Assembly: GCF_002289565.1 (NCBI RefSeq)
Contig: NZ_NTFY01000074.1
Location: 1-64,000, forward strand
Reading direction: 5' to 3'
From: Rhodopirellula sp. SM50
Lineage (GTDB): Bacteria > Planctomycetota > Planctomycetia > Pirellulales > Pirellulaceae
Length of the DNA stretch: 64,000 bases
Part shown: in pieces, positions 1 to 9,500 of the stretch
Layout of the letters: each line of letters starts with the position of its first letter
Position numbering within the stretch: the first letter of the stretch is position 1
Translations under genes and position numbers: made by a program
Notes under the pieces: model-generated
Told to the model about the DNA's origin: nothing
Databases searched by the model: none
The model's input: the letters and a program-made list of their open reading frames with translations, nothing else

Positions 1-17
1 CGGAGAAATGGTATCCG

Positions 18-1616
18 GTGGCCAATCATTTAAGCGTGACTAAGTCCAATTCTATTAAGCAGTTACATCAACAGGGATTGTCTCAAAGGCAAATCGCTGC
101 AGCGGTCGGTGTCGATCGCAAGACCGTCAGACGGCAATTGGCCGGTAACCCGGCAGAAACTGCCCCCAATTCAGATCCAAAAGGGACCAGCGCGCCCACC
201 GGGATTGCGGCCGCCGAACCGGTCGCGGAGTTGGCGGATTTGGGCGAACCAAGCGAGCAGACGGTGCCCAATTCGCCCAGTCAATGCCAGCCATTTCGCG
301 AGGCGATCGAGCAGATGCTCATCGCAGGTCTGTCGGCTCAACGTGTTTTCCAAGACTTGCAAACAGAGCACGCGTACCAGGGCAGCTACTACAGCGTCCG
401 TCGATTCGTCAAGAAACTTCGCACCGAAAAGCCCGAAGCATTTCGCCGTCTCGAAGTCGAGCCTGGCTTCGAAGCGCAGGTTGATTTCGGTACCGGTGCG
501 CCAGTCATCGATGCTAATGGTCGACGACGTAAAACGCATGTGCTGCGCGTCGTGCTGAGTTATTCACGAAAGGGATATGCCGAAGTCGTTTACCGTCAAA
601 CCACCGACGAGTTCATCACCGCACTGGAGAACGCTTTCGCTGCCTTCGGTGGTGTGCCCAAGGTCGTAGTGATCGACAATCTCAAGGCGGCCGTCAAGAA
701 TCCGGACTGGTATGATCCAGAACTGGTTCCCAAGCTCCGAGCATTCGCCGAGCACTACAACACCACAATCTTGCCGACGCGTCCTTACACGCCAAGACAC
801 AAGGGCAAGGTCGAGCGTGGCGTCGACTACGTTCAAGAGAATGGGCTTAAAGGAAAGTCGTTTGCGTCACTCTCTGAAGAGAATGACTACTTGGCCAATT
901 GGGAATCGAACGTCGCCGACAAACGAATTCATGGCACGACTCGCAAGCAAGTCGGAACGCATTTCGAAACGATCGAGAAGTCGGCATTGCAAACGCTTCG
1001 GATCGATCGATTCGCAAACTTTTCCGAGGGACGGCGGAAGGTCAGTCGCGACGGCCACGTCGCAGTGAAGAACGCTTACTACAGCGCACCACCTGAATAC
1101 GTCGGTCACTCCGTCTGGGTGCGTTGGGATTCCCGCACGGTTCGACTACTCGATAACGACCTGACGCAGATCGCAGTTTTCGCTCGAAGTGTTGATGGAA
1201 AACACAACACAAAGCCTCAGCATATTGCCAGCAAGAAGATCAACTCGATCGAGCGTGGAAGTGCGTATTTACTGCGAAAAGCGTCGTCAATCGGTATCTA
1301 CAGTGCGCGTTGGAGTGAAACGATGTTGGAGCAACGGGGGATCACCGGACACCGCGTCCTGCAAGGTCTGATTCAACTTGCGAACAAACATCGTTACGAC
1401 CAAATCGAACAGGCGTGCGACATCGCTTGGCGACACGGCGACTTCCACCTCCGCACACTTCGGAATTTGATCAAACGTAAGGAAGCCGTTCAACAACTGA
1501 TGCCATTCTTGGAAGATCATGAATTGATCCGCCCGTTGGCAAGCTACGACCAATTCGTACACGAGTGTGTACAAAGGAACTTGTATCAATCTCAAGGAGG
1601 AATGACTGATGAATGA
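18..1616 (+). CDS. istA: IS21-family transposase IstA
   Basis: This is the DDE transposase of an IS21-type insertion sequence; it acts with IstB, encoded directly downstream. Residues 10-40 form a helix-turn-helix (LSQRQIAAAVGVDRKTVRR) for binding the element ends. The integrase core follows, with D156 (in VDFGTG), D220 (in VVVIDN) and E266 (in HKGKVER) as the likely catalytic triad. At 532 residues it is of normal family length, so it looks intact. I chose the GTG at 18 because it begins a continuous frame and the window starts just upstream. The stop overlaps the istB start by 8 bases, and AAGGAGG at 1594-1600 serves istB. Residues about 54-63 (PKGTSAPTGI) are encoded by a short repeat that recurs at the end of istB and downstream of it. 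The left terminus of the element is not visible here. Confidence 0.96.
   Translation: MANHLSVTKSNSIKQLHQQGLSQRQIAAAVGVDRKTVRRQLAGNPAETAPNSDPKGTSAPTGIAAAEPVAELADLGEPSEQTVPNSPSQCQPFREAIEQMLIAGLSAQRVFQDLQTEHAYQGSYYSVRRFVKKLRTEKPEAFRRLEVEPGFEAQVDFGTGAPVIDANGRRRKTHVLRVVLSYSRKGYAEVVYRQTTDEFITALENAFAAFGGVPKVVVIDNLKAAVKNPDWYDPELVPKLRAFAEHYNTTILPTRPYTPRHKGKVERGVDYVQENGLKGKSFASLSEENDYLANWESNVADKRIHGTTRKQVGTHFETIEKSALQTLRIDRFANFSEGRRKVSRDGHVAVKNAYYSAPPEYVGHSVWVRWDSRTVRLLDNDLTQIAVFARSVDGKHNTKPQHIASKKINSIERGSAYLLRKASSIGIYSARWSETMLEQRGITGHRVLQGLIQLANKHRYDQIEQACDIAWRHGDFHLRTLRNLIKRKEAVQQLMPFLEDHELIRPLASYDQFVHECVQRNLYQSQGGMTDE
177..201 (+). repeat. AAAAGGGACC-type repeat, copy inside istA
   Basis: The segment reads CAAAAGGGACCAGCGCGCCC followed by ACCGG. 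It matches copies at 2340-2369 and 2428-2457 with one to three differences, all in the same orientation. It is translated in frame within istA, between the helix-turn-helix and the catalytic core, where length variation would be tolerated. Confidence 0.7.
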
Positions 1617-2391
1617 ATCACTGATTCGAACGCTTCGCGACCTTCGTTTGAGCGGCTTAGCCGAGACGCTGGAAGTGCGTCTGGCCGAAGCCGTCTCGAG
1701 CAAGCTGACGCACTTGGAGTTTTTGGAGCTGGTGCTCGCGGACGAGTCACTTGTGCGTGGCGATCGGCGTATCGCTCGGGGCGTCAAGCGAGCCGGCTTT
1801 CGCGATATCCGTCGCTTGGAAGATTTTGATTTCGCCTTCAACAAAAGCATCGATCGGACGAGGGTCTTTGACTTGGCAAGTGGTCACTTCCTGCGTCAAT
1901 CACGTGACGTTCTGTTGTGCGGTCCTCCCGGTACCGGCAAAAGCCATCTTGCCCAAGCGATCGGGCATGCGGTGATCCGTAGTGGCGCCTCGGTGTACTA
2001 CCGGAGCATTTTCGATGTCGTACGTGACTTCCTGCACGACGAAGCGATCGGCGGTGAAGAGAAGGTGATGAATCGCTATCTCAAGCCAGACCTGCTGATC
2101 ATCGACGACATGGGAATGAAGCAGCTCCCTAAACGAAGTGGGGAGTACCTGTTCGAGATCATCATGCGTCGCCACGAGGTCCGCAGCACGATGATGACGA
2201 GCAATCGACCATTGGAAGATTGGGGCAAACTGATTGGCGATGTACCGAGCGCCAGTGCAATCCTAGATCGCTTCTTGCAGTCCGCCGAGATCATGAAGAT
2301 CACCGGTCGAAGCTATCGACTCGGAAAAGGTTCAGAAAGTTCAAAAGGGACCAAAGCGCCCACCGGCTCGGACGCCGAAAAGAAGCCATAG
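1609..2391 (+). CDS. istB: IS21-family helper ATPase IstB
   Basis: IstB is the AAA+ ATPase that assists IstA in target selection and strand transfer. Walker A is GPPGTGKS at residues 105-112 and Walker B is LLIIDDMG at about 162-169. The DnaA/DnaC-like AAA core continues to about residue 235 (SAEIMKITGRSYRL). The start at 1609 is placed by the AAGGAGG ribosome-binding site 8 bases upstream; the 8-base overlap with istA implies coupled translation. At 260 residues it has normal length. The C-terminal extension contains SKGTKAPTG, encoded by a repeat also found inside istA and just beyond the gene. The protein therefore seems to have absorbed a copy of a dispersed repeat into its reading frame. 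Confidence 0.95.
   Translation: MNESLIRTLRDLRLSGLAETLEVRLAEAVSSKLTHLEFLELVLADESLVRGDRRIARGVKRAGFRDIRRLEDFDFAFNKSIDRTRVFDLASGHFLRQSRDVLLCGPPGTGKSHLAQAIGHAVIRSGASVYYRSIFDVVRDFLHDEAIGGEEKVMNRYLKPDLLIIDDMGMKQLPKRSGEYLFEIIMRRHEVRSTMMTSNRPLEDWGKLIGDVPSASAILDRFLQSAEIMKITGRSYRLGKGSESSKGTKAPTGSDAEKKP
2340..2369 (+). repeat. AAAAGGGACC-type repeat, copy at 3' end of istB
   Basis: The segment has TTCAAAAGGGACCAAAGCGC followed by CCACCGG. It lies in frame in the last codons of istB, after the conserved AAA+ domain. It is the second of three same-orientation copies within the element; the third forms the left arm and loop of the hairpin at 2428-2469. Confidence 0.7.
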
Positions 2392-2427
2392 AACCGGCGA
2401 CCAATCGCCGAAATCTCGACCACCAAA

Positions 2428-2469
2428 TTCAAAAGGGACCAGAAGCGCCCATCGGTGGTCCCTTTTCAA
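2428..2469 (+). terminator. Perfect-arm hairpin at right end of IS21 element
   Basis: Two 14-base arms (2428-2441 and 2456-2469) pair with one mismatch, around a 14-base loop; the core is AAAAGGGACC against GGTCCCTTTT. The right arm ends in four T residues, so it could end istAB transcription or be part of the terminal structure recognised by IstA. The left arm plus loop (AAAAGGGACCAGAAGCGCCC) is a third copy of the repeat found inside istA and istB. The exact right end of the element cannot be fixed without an empty-site comparison. Confidence 0.6.
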
Positions 2470-4899
2470 GCGCCCCGTGACAGCAAAGAGATGGTCACCG
2501 GATATCTCGACCCCCGACCGTGGCATGAATACTTTCCCTCAAAACAGCGTCAGTTGCCCGACGAAGTCGTTCCGGCCGGCAATTCCCGAAACGGCAGCAA
2601 TCAGTTCTATGGTGGTCGTTTTGATTGGGATGCCCTCGACATCGACGACGACGAAATGGGAGATGGAAAAGTCGTTGCCTGGGCCGAGAAGCAGCTATCC
2701 GGCAAACACGACAGGCCTTTATTTCTCGCTGTAGGGATGTATCGCCCACATATACCCTGGTACACGCCTCGGAAATGGTTTGACGAATACTCGATCGCCG
2801 AAGTCCCGCTGTCAAAGGGCGGTAACGATGATCTTGCCGACGTTCCGGCTGCAGCTCAGGCGATGTCCAAACACAGTTGGCACAAGTGGTTGGTCGAAAA
2901 TGAGAAGTGGGATGATGCCGTTCAAGCGTACCTCGCTTCGGTCAGCTTTGGAGATGCGATGATTGGGCGTCTGATCGCGGCACTCGATCGTGGACCGTTG
3001 GCCGACAACACCATCATCGTGCTCTGGTCGGACCACGGCTATCACCTTGGGCACAAACAGCACTGGGAAAAACGCGTTCTGTGGGAGCAGGCCACACATG
3101 TGCCGCTGCTCATTGCTGATCATCGATTGAAGTCCTCCGGAACACGCTGCGATCGTCCCGTGAGCTTGTTGGATCTGTATCCGACCTTGATTGATCTTTG
3201 CGAACTTGATCCCGTTGACAATCTCGACGGCCTGAGTCTCAAACCGCATCTGGTAGATCCAACGGCTGAGTCCGACCGAATGGTCTGTACCACATTCAAA
3301 CGCGGAAACCACTCCGTGCGCTCTCAGCATTGGAGGTACATTCAATACGCTGATGGATCGGAAGAGTTGTACGACCATCGAACCGATCCAAGAGAACTCC
3401 GCAACCTGGCCATGAATCCAGCGCACGATGCCGTAAAACAGCGTCTCGCTGGAGGCATGCCATCGTCGGACGCCAGCGAGGACCCACCGACAAAGAACCC
3501 GTCGCGAGCCAAACAAACCGCACGGCCAAGCCCTGCTCTGGGACAGGGAACGATGTCTGGCGAAGTGACATCTTCGTCGGTGCTCCTGCAAACGCGCCTG
3601 ACCGCTCACACTCAATTGGATGAACACGGTGACCTTGCTGGATCCGGCGGCGTGGTGTGTTTCGAGTGGGCGGACAATGAAGACTTTCGTGATGCCCGAC
3701 GAACGCCTCTGCGATCGGTCGACGCTAAACGCGACTATATTACCCGCGAACTCCTTACGAAACTGAACACGAATACGCGATACTTCTACCGGGCTATTTA
3801 TGGAGTTTCTGCGGAGCATCTGACCGGTGGGCCAGTTTGCTCATTCAAAACGTTGCCTGGTAAAGACAATTTGACGCCAGTCCGTTTCATCGTGGGTAGT
3901 TGCATGAACTACAACAAGTTCTTACACGGTAAGCTTGGCAATGCCGGTGACGTGATCACAGCAACCGATGAAGACAAACGGCTAGGATTCCCAGCCTTTG
4001 CCGCGATGGGATCTCTGAAGCCTGATTTCTTTCTCGGTACGGGAGACATTGTCTACTACGACAATTCTTTGCGCGTCGCGAAAACCGTTTCAGAACTGCG
4101 GAAGTGCTGGCACGAGCAGTTTCGCTTTCCAAGAATGATCGACTTCTTTCAGCACGTGCCGACGTATTGGTCCAAGGACGACCATGACTTCCGTTTCAAC
4201 GATTCCGACAACGCGACCGATCGTTTGCCGTTGCCGCGTACAGGCATTGACTTGTTTCGTGAGCAACTGCCCATCGTCCCTCAAGACGGTATGGAAAGCC
4301 CGACCTATCGCACCGTTCGAGTCAATCGTGATGTGCAGATCTGGCTGACCGAAGGACGCGATTTCAGGTCGCCCAATGACATGGCAGACGGTCCGAAGAA
4401 ATCGCTCTGGGGACCGGAACAACGCAACTGGTTACAAATGACTCTCAAGAACAGCGATGCAAAGTGGAAAATTTTGGTGACCCCAACACCGATGGTCGGC
4501 CCTGACATGGCGAAGAAGTCGGACAATCACACCAGCCTGAAAGGCTTTCGTCATGAGGCGGATGCATTTTTTGCGTGGATCGGTGAGAACCAAATTACCG
4601 GCTTGATAACGATCTGCGGGGATCGGCATTGGCAGTACCACAGTATTCATCCATCAGGCGTCCATGAATTCGCATGTGGTGCACTCAACGATGAAAACGC
4701 GAGGCTGGGTATAGCGCCAGGTGCGAAAAACGGCACCGATCCGGAGAAGAAAGTCCGGCAGCCATTTATTTCACCTGAACCGAGCGGCGGCTTCTTACAT
4801 GTGGACGCTGGAAACATCTTTGATGTCACATTTTACAACGATGAAGGTCGAGCGCTCTATGACTTTCAGTTCCCCGAAATGACGGTCACTGATGAATAG
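2455..4899 (+). pseudogene. Sulfatase-PhoD fusion, N-terminus cut off by IS21
   Basis: The first ~310 residues are the C-terminal part of a type I sulfatase of the iduronate-2-sulfatase-like group (MYRPHIPWYTP, then SDHGYHLGHK with metal-binding D and H). The usual N-terminal half is absent, including the metal-binding aspartates and the C-x-P-S-R formylglycine motif. After a linker rich in P, S and K (about 340-362), the protein continues as a PhoD-type phosphodiesterase/phosphatase: an Ig-like PhoD_N segment (about 365-470) and a calcineurin-like core with GSCMNYN, GTGDIVYYDN, KDDHDFRFND and GDRHWQYHS. The open frame begins at a GTG inside the IS-end hairpin, so the first residues come from the IS element. 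There is no signal peptide. The sulfatase half cannot be active as it stands; the PhoD half is complete but probably not exported. The stop overlaps the next gene by 8 bases. Confidence 0.85.
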
Positions 4900-6562
4900 G
4901 GCTTTTCTTACGTCTTGTATTCCAGTCTTTCTCACGTGCTTCTGTGCTGTGTTTGCTCCACTACGCGCCGACGATGTCAAACGCACTCGTCCAGCAGAGT
5001 GGAATAACTTGGTGTTCGGAGGCCAGTTTAAGGATTGTTTTCAGCCGGTCCCTCTCCGGGGAAAACTGACTCACGATGCGTGGGGCGGTGAGAACGTGCT
5101 GCCACGCGACGTGTTGAATGGCATCGAGGATCCTGAGTGGTCTTACTGGGGCGGCAACGCGGTGCGTGGCGAGGACGGTAAGTACCATCTTTATGTCTGC
5201 CGCTGGCCAGAAGACGCCGAACTGGGCCACTTTGACTATCACAATTCGGTCGTCGTTCACGCCGTCGCGGATCATCCGATCGGGCCCTACAAATACCAAG
5301 ACACCATCGGCCACGGACATAATCCAACGCTGTACAAAACCGCCAAGGGTTACGTGATCTACTGCGTCGGGAAGTTTTACTTCTCGAAAGACCTCAATGG
5401 CCCCTGGAAGCACAACGCATTTGATTTCCATAAACGCGAACGTTGGTGCGTGCAGCGACGCGTAAACTTCACGTTCGCCCCGCGCGACGACGGTTCGTTT
5501 ACCGCAATCTCCCGACGCGGATTCGCTTGGGTCAGTCCCGATGGATTCAAGGACTGGCATCTCATCTCTGCCGAATCGGTTTATCCACAGGTCGAAGGAA
5601 TCTTCGAGGATCCGTTGATGTGGAAAGATCACGTCCAATATCACTTAATTGCGAACGACTGGAAGGGACGAATTGCCTATTACATGCGTTCCAAAGATGG
5701 CATCCACTGGGTCACCGAACCAGGCGAAGCTTATGCGCCCGGTATCGACCATTACGAAGATGGAACAACTCCCGATTGGTACAAGTACGAACGCATCCGC
5801 GTACTGCAGGACGCCCACGGGCGAGCCGTGCAGGCACACTTTGCCGTCATCGACAGCGACAAGCATTCGGATCTGCCGAATGATCGCCACAGCTCAAAGC
5901 ACATCATCATTCCGCTAACCGTCGGGCGGCTGATCGAAGTGCAGAACAAACATGCGATTACCGCAGACACCAAGGAAATCCGCGTACGGATTGAGGCAGA
6001 AGATGGGTTTGATCCGCATCGTGATATCGACCTTGATTCCTTGAGGTTTGGCTCGTCGCAGGAAGTCAGCTTTGGCCGCGGCAGCAAACTGCTCACGACG
6101 GAGACTTCCGGCCAGGATTTGATCCTCGTGTTTGACGGACAAGGAAACGGAATCACCGCGGAGAACTTCGCAGCCAAGTTACTGGGGAAAACGAGCCACG
6201 GAAAGTTGCTTATTGGTTGGGCACGGTTGCCAGTTGTGCCTTTCACCCAGCCCGTGCTTTCGTCTCTGTCACCGAAGTTCGAGTACACAAGCGAAGGACT
6301 CGAGGCCTATGTCGAAGTGCAGAACTTTGGCCAAGCCTCGTCGCAGAGAGCGTCTGTGGAAGTCTTGGTGGAAGACAGACTGTTGACTTCCGGTTCAGTT
6401 CGTCCGCTAAAGCCGTTTGAGAAGTCGATGGTGCGATTGATCTGCAACCAACGCTTACGGCCCGGCAGCGAACAGGATGTAACGGTGCGACTGGAACATG
6501 AAGGAGTTCCGGCTGAGACATTCAGCAAGAGCGTTACGCTGCCCGGAGGTCAAGCGAGATGA
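4892..6562 (+). CDS. Secreted five-bladed beta-propeller glycosidase-like protein
   Basis: The protein has 556 residues and a clear signal peptide (about 1-26, ending in PLRA-DDV). The body resembles five-bladed propeller glycosidases of the GH43/GH117/GH130 fold. Seen directly are GIEDPEWSYWGGN near the first blade, GHGHNPTLY, and FEDPLMWKDHVQYHL, a typical EDP motif of such active sites. About 110 extra C-terminal residues (from VLSSLSPKFEY) look like an Ig-type accessory domain that its paralogue at 11174-12532 lacks. The two proteins are clearly homologous throughout the propeller and the following domain (GNGITxxNFAAKLxGK). The gene overlaps the upstream sulfatase-PhoD gene by 8 bases and the downstream GH97-sulfatase gene by 4, so it is co-transcribed. 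The substrate is unknown; the setting suggests a sulfated glycan. Confidence 0.75.
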   Translation: MNRAFLTSCIPVFLTCFCAVFAPLRADDVKRTRPAEWNNLVFGGQFKDCFQPVPLRGKLTHDAWGGENVLPRDVLNGIEDPEWSYWGGNAVRGEDGKYHLYVCRWPEDAELGHFDYHNSVVVHAVADHPIGPYKYQDTIGHGHNPTLYKTAKGYVIYCVGKFYFSKDLNGPWKHNAFDFHKRERWCVQRRVNFTFAPRDDGSFTAISRRGFAWVSPDGFKDWHLISAESVYPQVEGIFEDPLMWKDHVQYHLIANDWKGRIAYYMRSKDGIHWVTEPGEAYAPGIDHYEDGTTPDWYKYERIRVLQDAHGRAVQAHFAVIDSDKHSDLPNDRHSSKHIIIPLTVGRLIEVQNKHAITADTKEIRVRIEAEDGFDPHRDIDLDSLRFGSSQEVSFGRGSKLLTTETSGQDLILVFDGQGNGITAENFAAKLLGKTSHGKLLIGWARLPVVPFTQPVLSSLSPKFEYTSEGLEAYVEVQNFGQASSQRASVEVLVEDRLLTSGSVRPLKPFEKSMVRLICNQRLRPGSEQDVTVRLEHEGVPAETFSKSVTLPGGQAR

Positions 6563-9500
6563 AGTCGATACTGAGAGCCATTCTTATCCTGATAACGTCG
6601 AGCTACGTCCAGCCGATTGGTCAGGCCGCCGAGACAATGGTTAGTCCGAACAGCAAGGTCCAGGCTTCCCTTTTCCGCAGTGACGATGAAGGTCTGCGAT
6701 ACACCGTTGATTTCAATGGCACGCGGGTAATCGAGACATCGCCATTGGGAATCACGGTCGATGGGGTCGACCTCGGGTCGGGGGTGTCGCTCGATCCTCC
6801 TGAAATGTCACACATCGACGAGACCTATGCGACGCGCGGCCACCATTCTCAAGCACGAAACCACTGTAGAGTTTGGAATATCCCTGTCACTCACCAGCAG
6901 AGCGGGCGCAAGTATTCCATCGAGTTTCGCGTTTACGACGACGGGGTGGCGTTCCGCTACATCGTACCGGGCACGGGCATCCAGCATGTCGACGGTGAGG
7001 CATCAGGCTGGAAGCTGATGCCAAACTCAAAGGCCTGGTTCTTTGAACGGTTGACTAAGAAATGGAAGCTGAAGTCTTATGCCGGCGAATGGATTTCGAC
7101 GGATGTCAGCGAGTTGGAAACCGTGTCGCCCCCCGGGCCCGTGCAAGGGACGCCGATTGTATTCGAACTACCGAACGACCTTGGCTACGCCGCAGTGACC
7201 AAAGCGGCAACCTACAACTACAGCGGGATGCGATTGAAAGCGGTCGGCAATCGTCGGTTGGTTGCCGACTTCACAGAAGGCGCCGACGGATTCGACGTGG
7301 ACGGCACGATTGTCACGCCGTGGCGAGTCACGATGCTGGCCGACGATCTGAACAAATTGGTCAATAGCGATCTGATCAAAAATCTGAACCCCGCTCCCGA
7401 CCGTGAATTGTTCGCCGATACCAGCTACATCAAACCAGGACGAACGGTCTGGAGTTGGGAGACACTGGGTCTGGGCGACGCGGCGACGCAAAAAACATTC
7501 ATCGATCTCGCAGCCGAAATGGGATTCGAGTATTCGACGATCGATGACGGGTGGAAGGATTGGGACACACCTTGGCAGACGATTAAGTCACTTTGCGACC
7601 ATGCAAAGGAGAAGCGGGTTGGGGTCTGGCTGTGGGTGCATTCCGACGACATTCGTGATCCGGCGAATAGTTATGCGCAGATGCAAGACTACTTCGAGCA
7701 AGTCGCGAAAACCGGTCCCGTTGGGCTCAAAATCGACTTCATGAACGGCGAGTCCAAGGAACTGGTCGATTTTGAAATCGCGGCGTTGCGAATGGCTGCA
7801 CAGCAGAGACTGATGATCAACTTCCACGGCTGTCACGCATCAACCGGTGAAGAACGCACCTATCCCAACGAGATGACGCGCGAGGGCATTCGCGGAATCG
7901 AAGTCAACAAGATGGCCGAGGGACCGCTCACGGCTTCGCACAACGCCGCCCTACCATTCACACGCTTTGTCGTGGGGCATGCAGATTACACGCCGGTCCT
8001 ATTTGCAAATCCGGGGCCGACAACGTGGACGCACCAGTTGGCGACACTGGTGACGTTCACGACCGGACTGCAAACCTACGCGGAGCATCCCGATACGTTG
8101 ATGAATGGTCCGATTCTTAAAAATGCATTTTCCATGTTGCAAGCGATCCCGCCGGTATGGGACGACACGATCGTGCTCGACGGAAGCCGCATCGGCAAAC
8201 TCGCCGCGATGGCACGACGCAGTGGAGACGAGTGGTTCGTCGGCATTCTCAACGGCGAGCAGTCGCCGCGTCAGCACTCGATCGACCTTGGCTTCTTAGG
8301 CGAAGGCAACTACGATGTGCAGATCGCTCGCGATGACCTCGATGCCCCGCGAGTCAATCTCGTCGGCCTGAACCCTAAAGCCAAACTAAAGGGATTTACT
8401 ACTGCCATTCCTTTCAAGGTCGAGCATCAGATGGTACGTCGTAATGAATCGCTCACCATGAATCTGGCCCCGGGCGGAGGTTATGTTGCATGGTTGACGA
8501 AGAGCGGCGAGAACAAGAAGCAGGTTTCAGCAACGCTCGATGAAGGGGCGAATGCAGACAAGAACGACGAGCACGCTGACAACGGAAAGCAACCGAATAT
8601 CGTCTTGTTTTTCGTGGACGATTTGGGCTGGTACGACCTTGGATACCGCAACCCGAAATTTGAAACGCCCAACATTGATCAACTCGCCAGTGAAAGTCTC
8701 GACTTCCAACGGGCGTACATCGCCAGCCCGACTTGCAGTCCTAGTCGAGCAACATTGCTGACCGGCAAACATCCAGCACGGCTGCAGATGGTCCGCCATA
8801 TCCCGAATGACACGAAGCATGGGTTTGACGAGTTTGGTCGGACGGACAAAGAGTTCAACTTTTGGGAGGGCGACCCTGCGAAGTTTCCCTGCCGCAATTG
8901 GCTTCCGCTGGAACACACCAGCTACGCCGAGGCGCTCAAGGAACTGGGTTACTACAACCAGTTCTTCGGCAAGTGGCACCTTGGTCACGAAGCTTACCAT
9001 CCGGTAATGCAGGGCTTTGACGAGCAAGTTGGCACGACCAACGCGGGGCATCCAAAGTCTTACAATCCACCGTTCTTCAAGAACTCCGACGTCTTCGCCG
9101 GCGTGCAGGATCGGTATCTGACCGACGCCTTGACAGATCAGTCAGTCCGGTTCATCGAGCAGTACGACCGGGCACAACCGTTCATGCTCTCGATGTGGTA
9201 CTACAACGTTCACCGCCCGCCGGTTGGACGCGCCGACCTTGTGAAGGACCTCGAGGAGAAAGGATACAGCAAAGTCGACGCTGTTTATGCGGCTCAAGTC
9301 AAAGCGGTTGACGAATCGGTTGGTCGCATTCGTCAAGCCATCAGGGAAAAGGGCATCGGTGAAAACACGATCGTGATTTTCCTGTCCGATCAAGGCAGTT
9401 GGTACCAAAACCTGCCGCTTCGGGGAAGCAAACGAGTCGACACGCTCTGCGAAGGTGGCGCTCGCGTCCCGCTGATGATTCACTGGCCGGGCGTCACGAA

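Noticed and set aside
1287-1850. 187-codon frame on the minus strand across the istA-istB junction
   Set aside because: Serine- and arginine-rich shadow of the two transposition genes, with no family features.
2812-3819. 335-codon minus-strand frame opposite the sulfatase-PhoD gene
   Set aside because: Fully overlaps a recognisable gene on the other strand, and its own product has no domain pattern.
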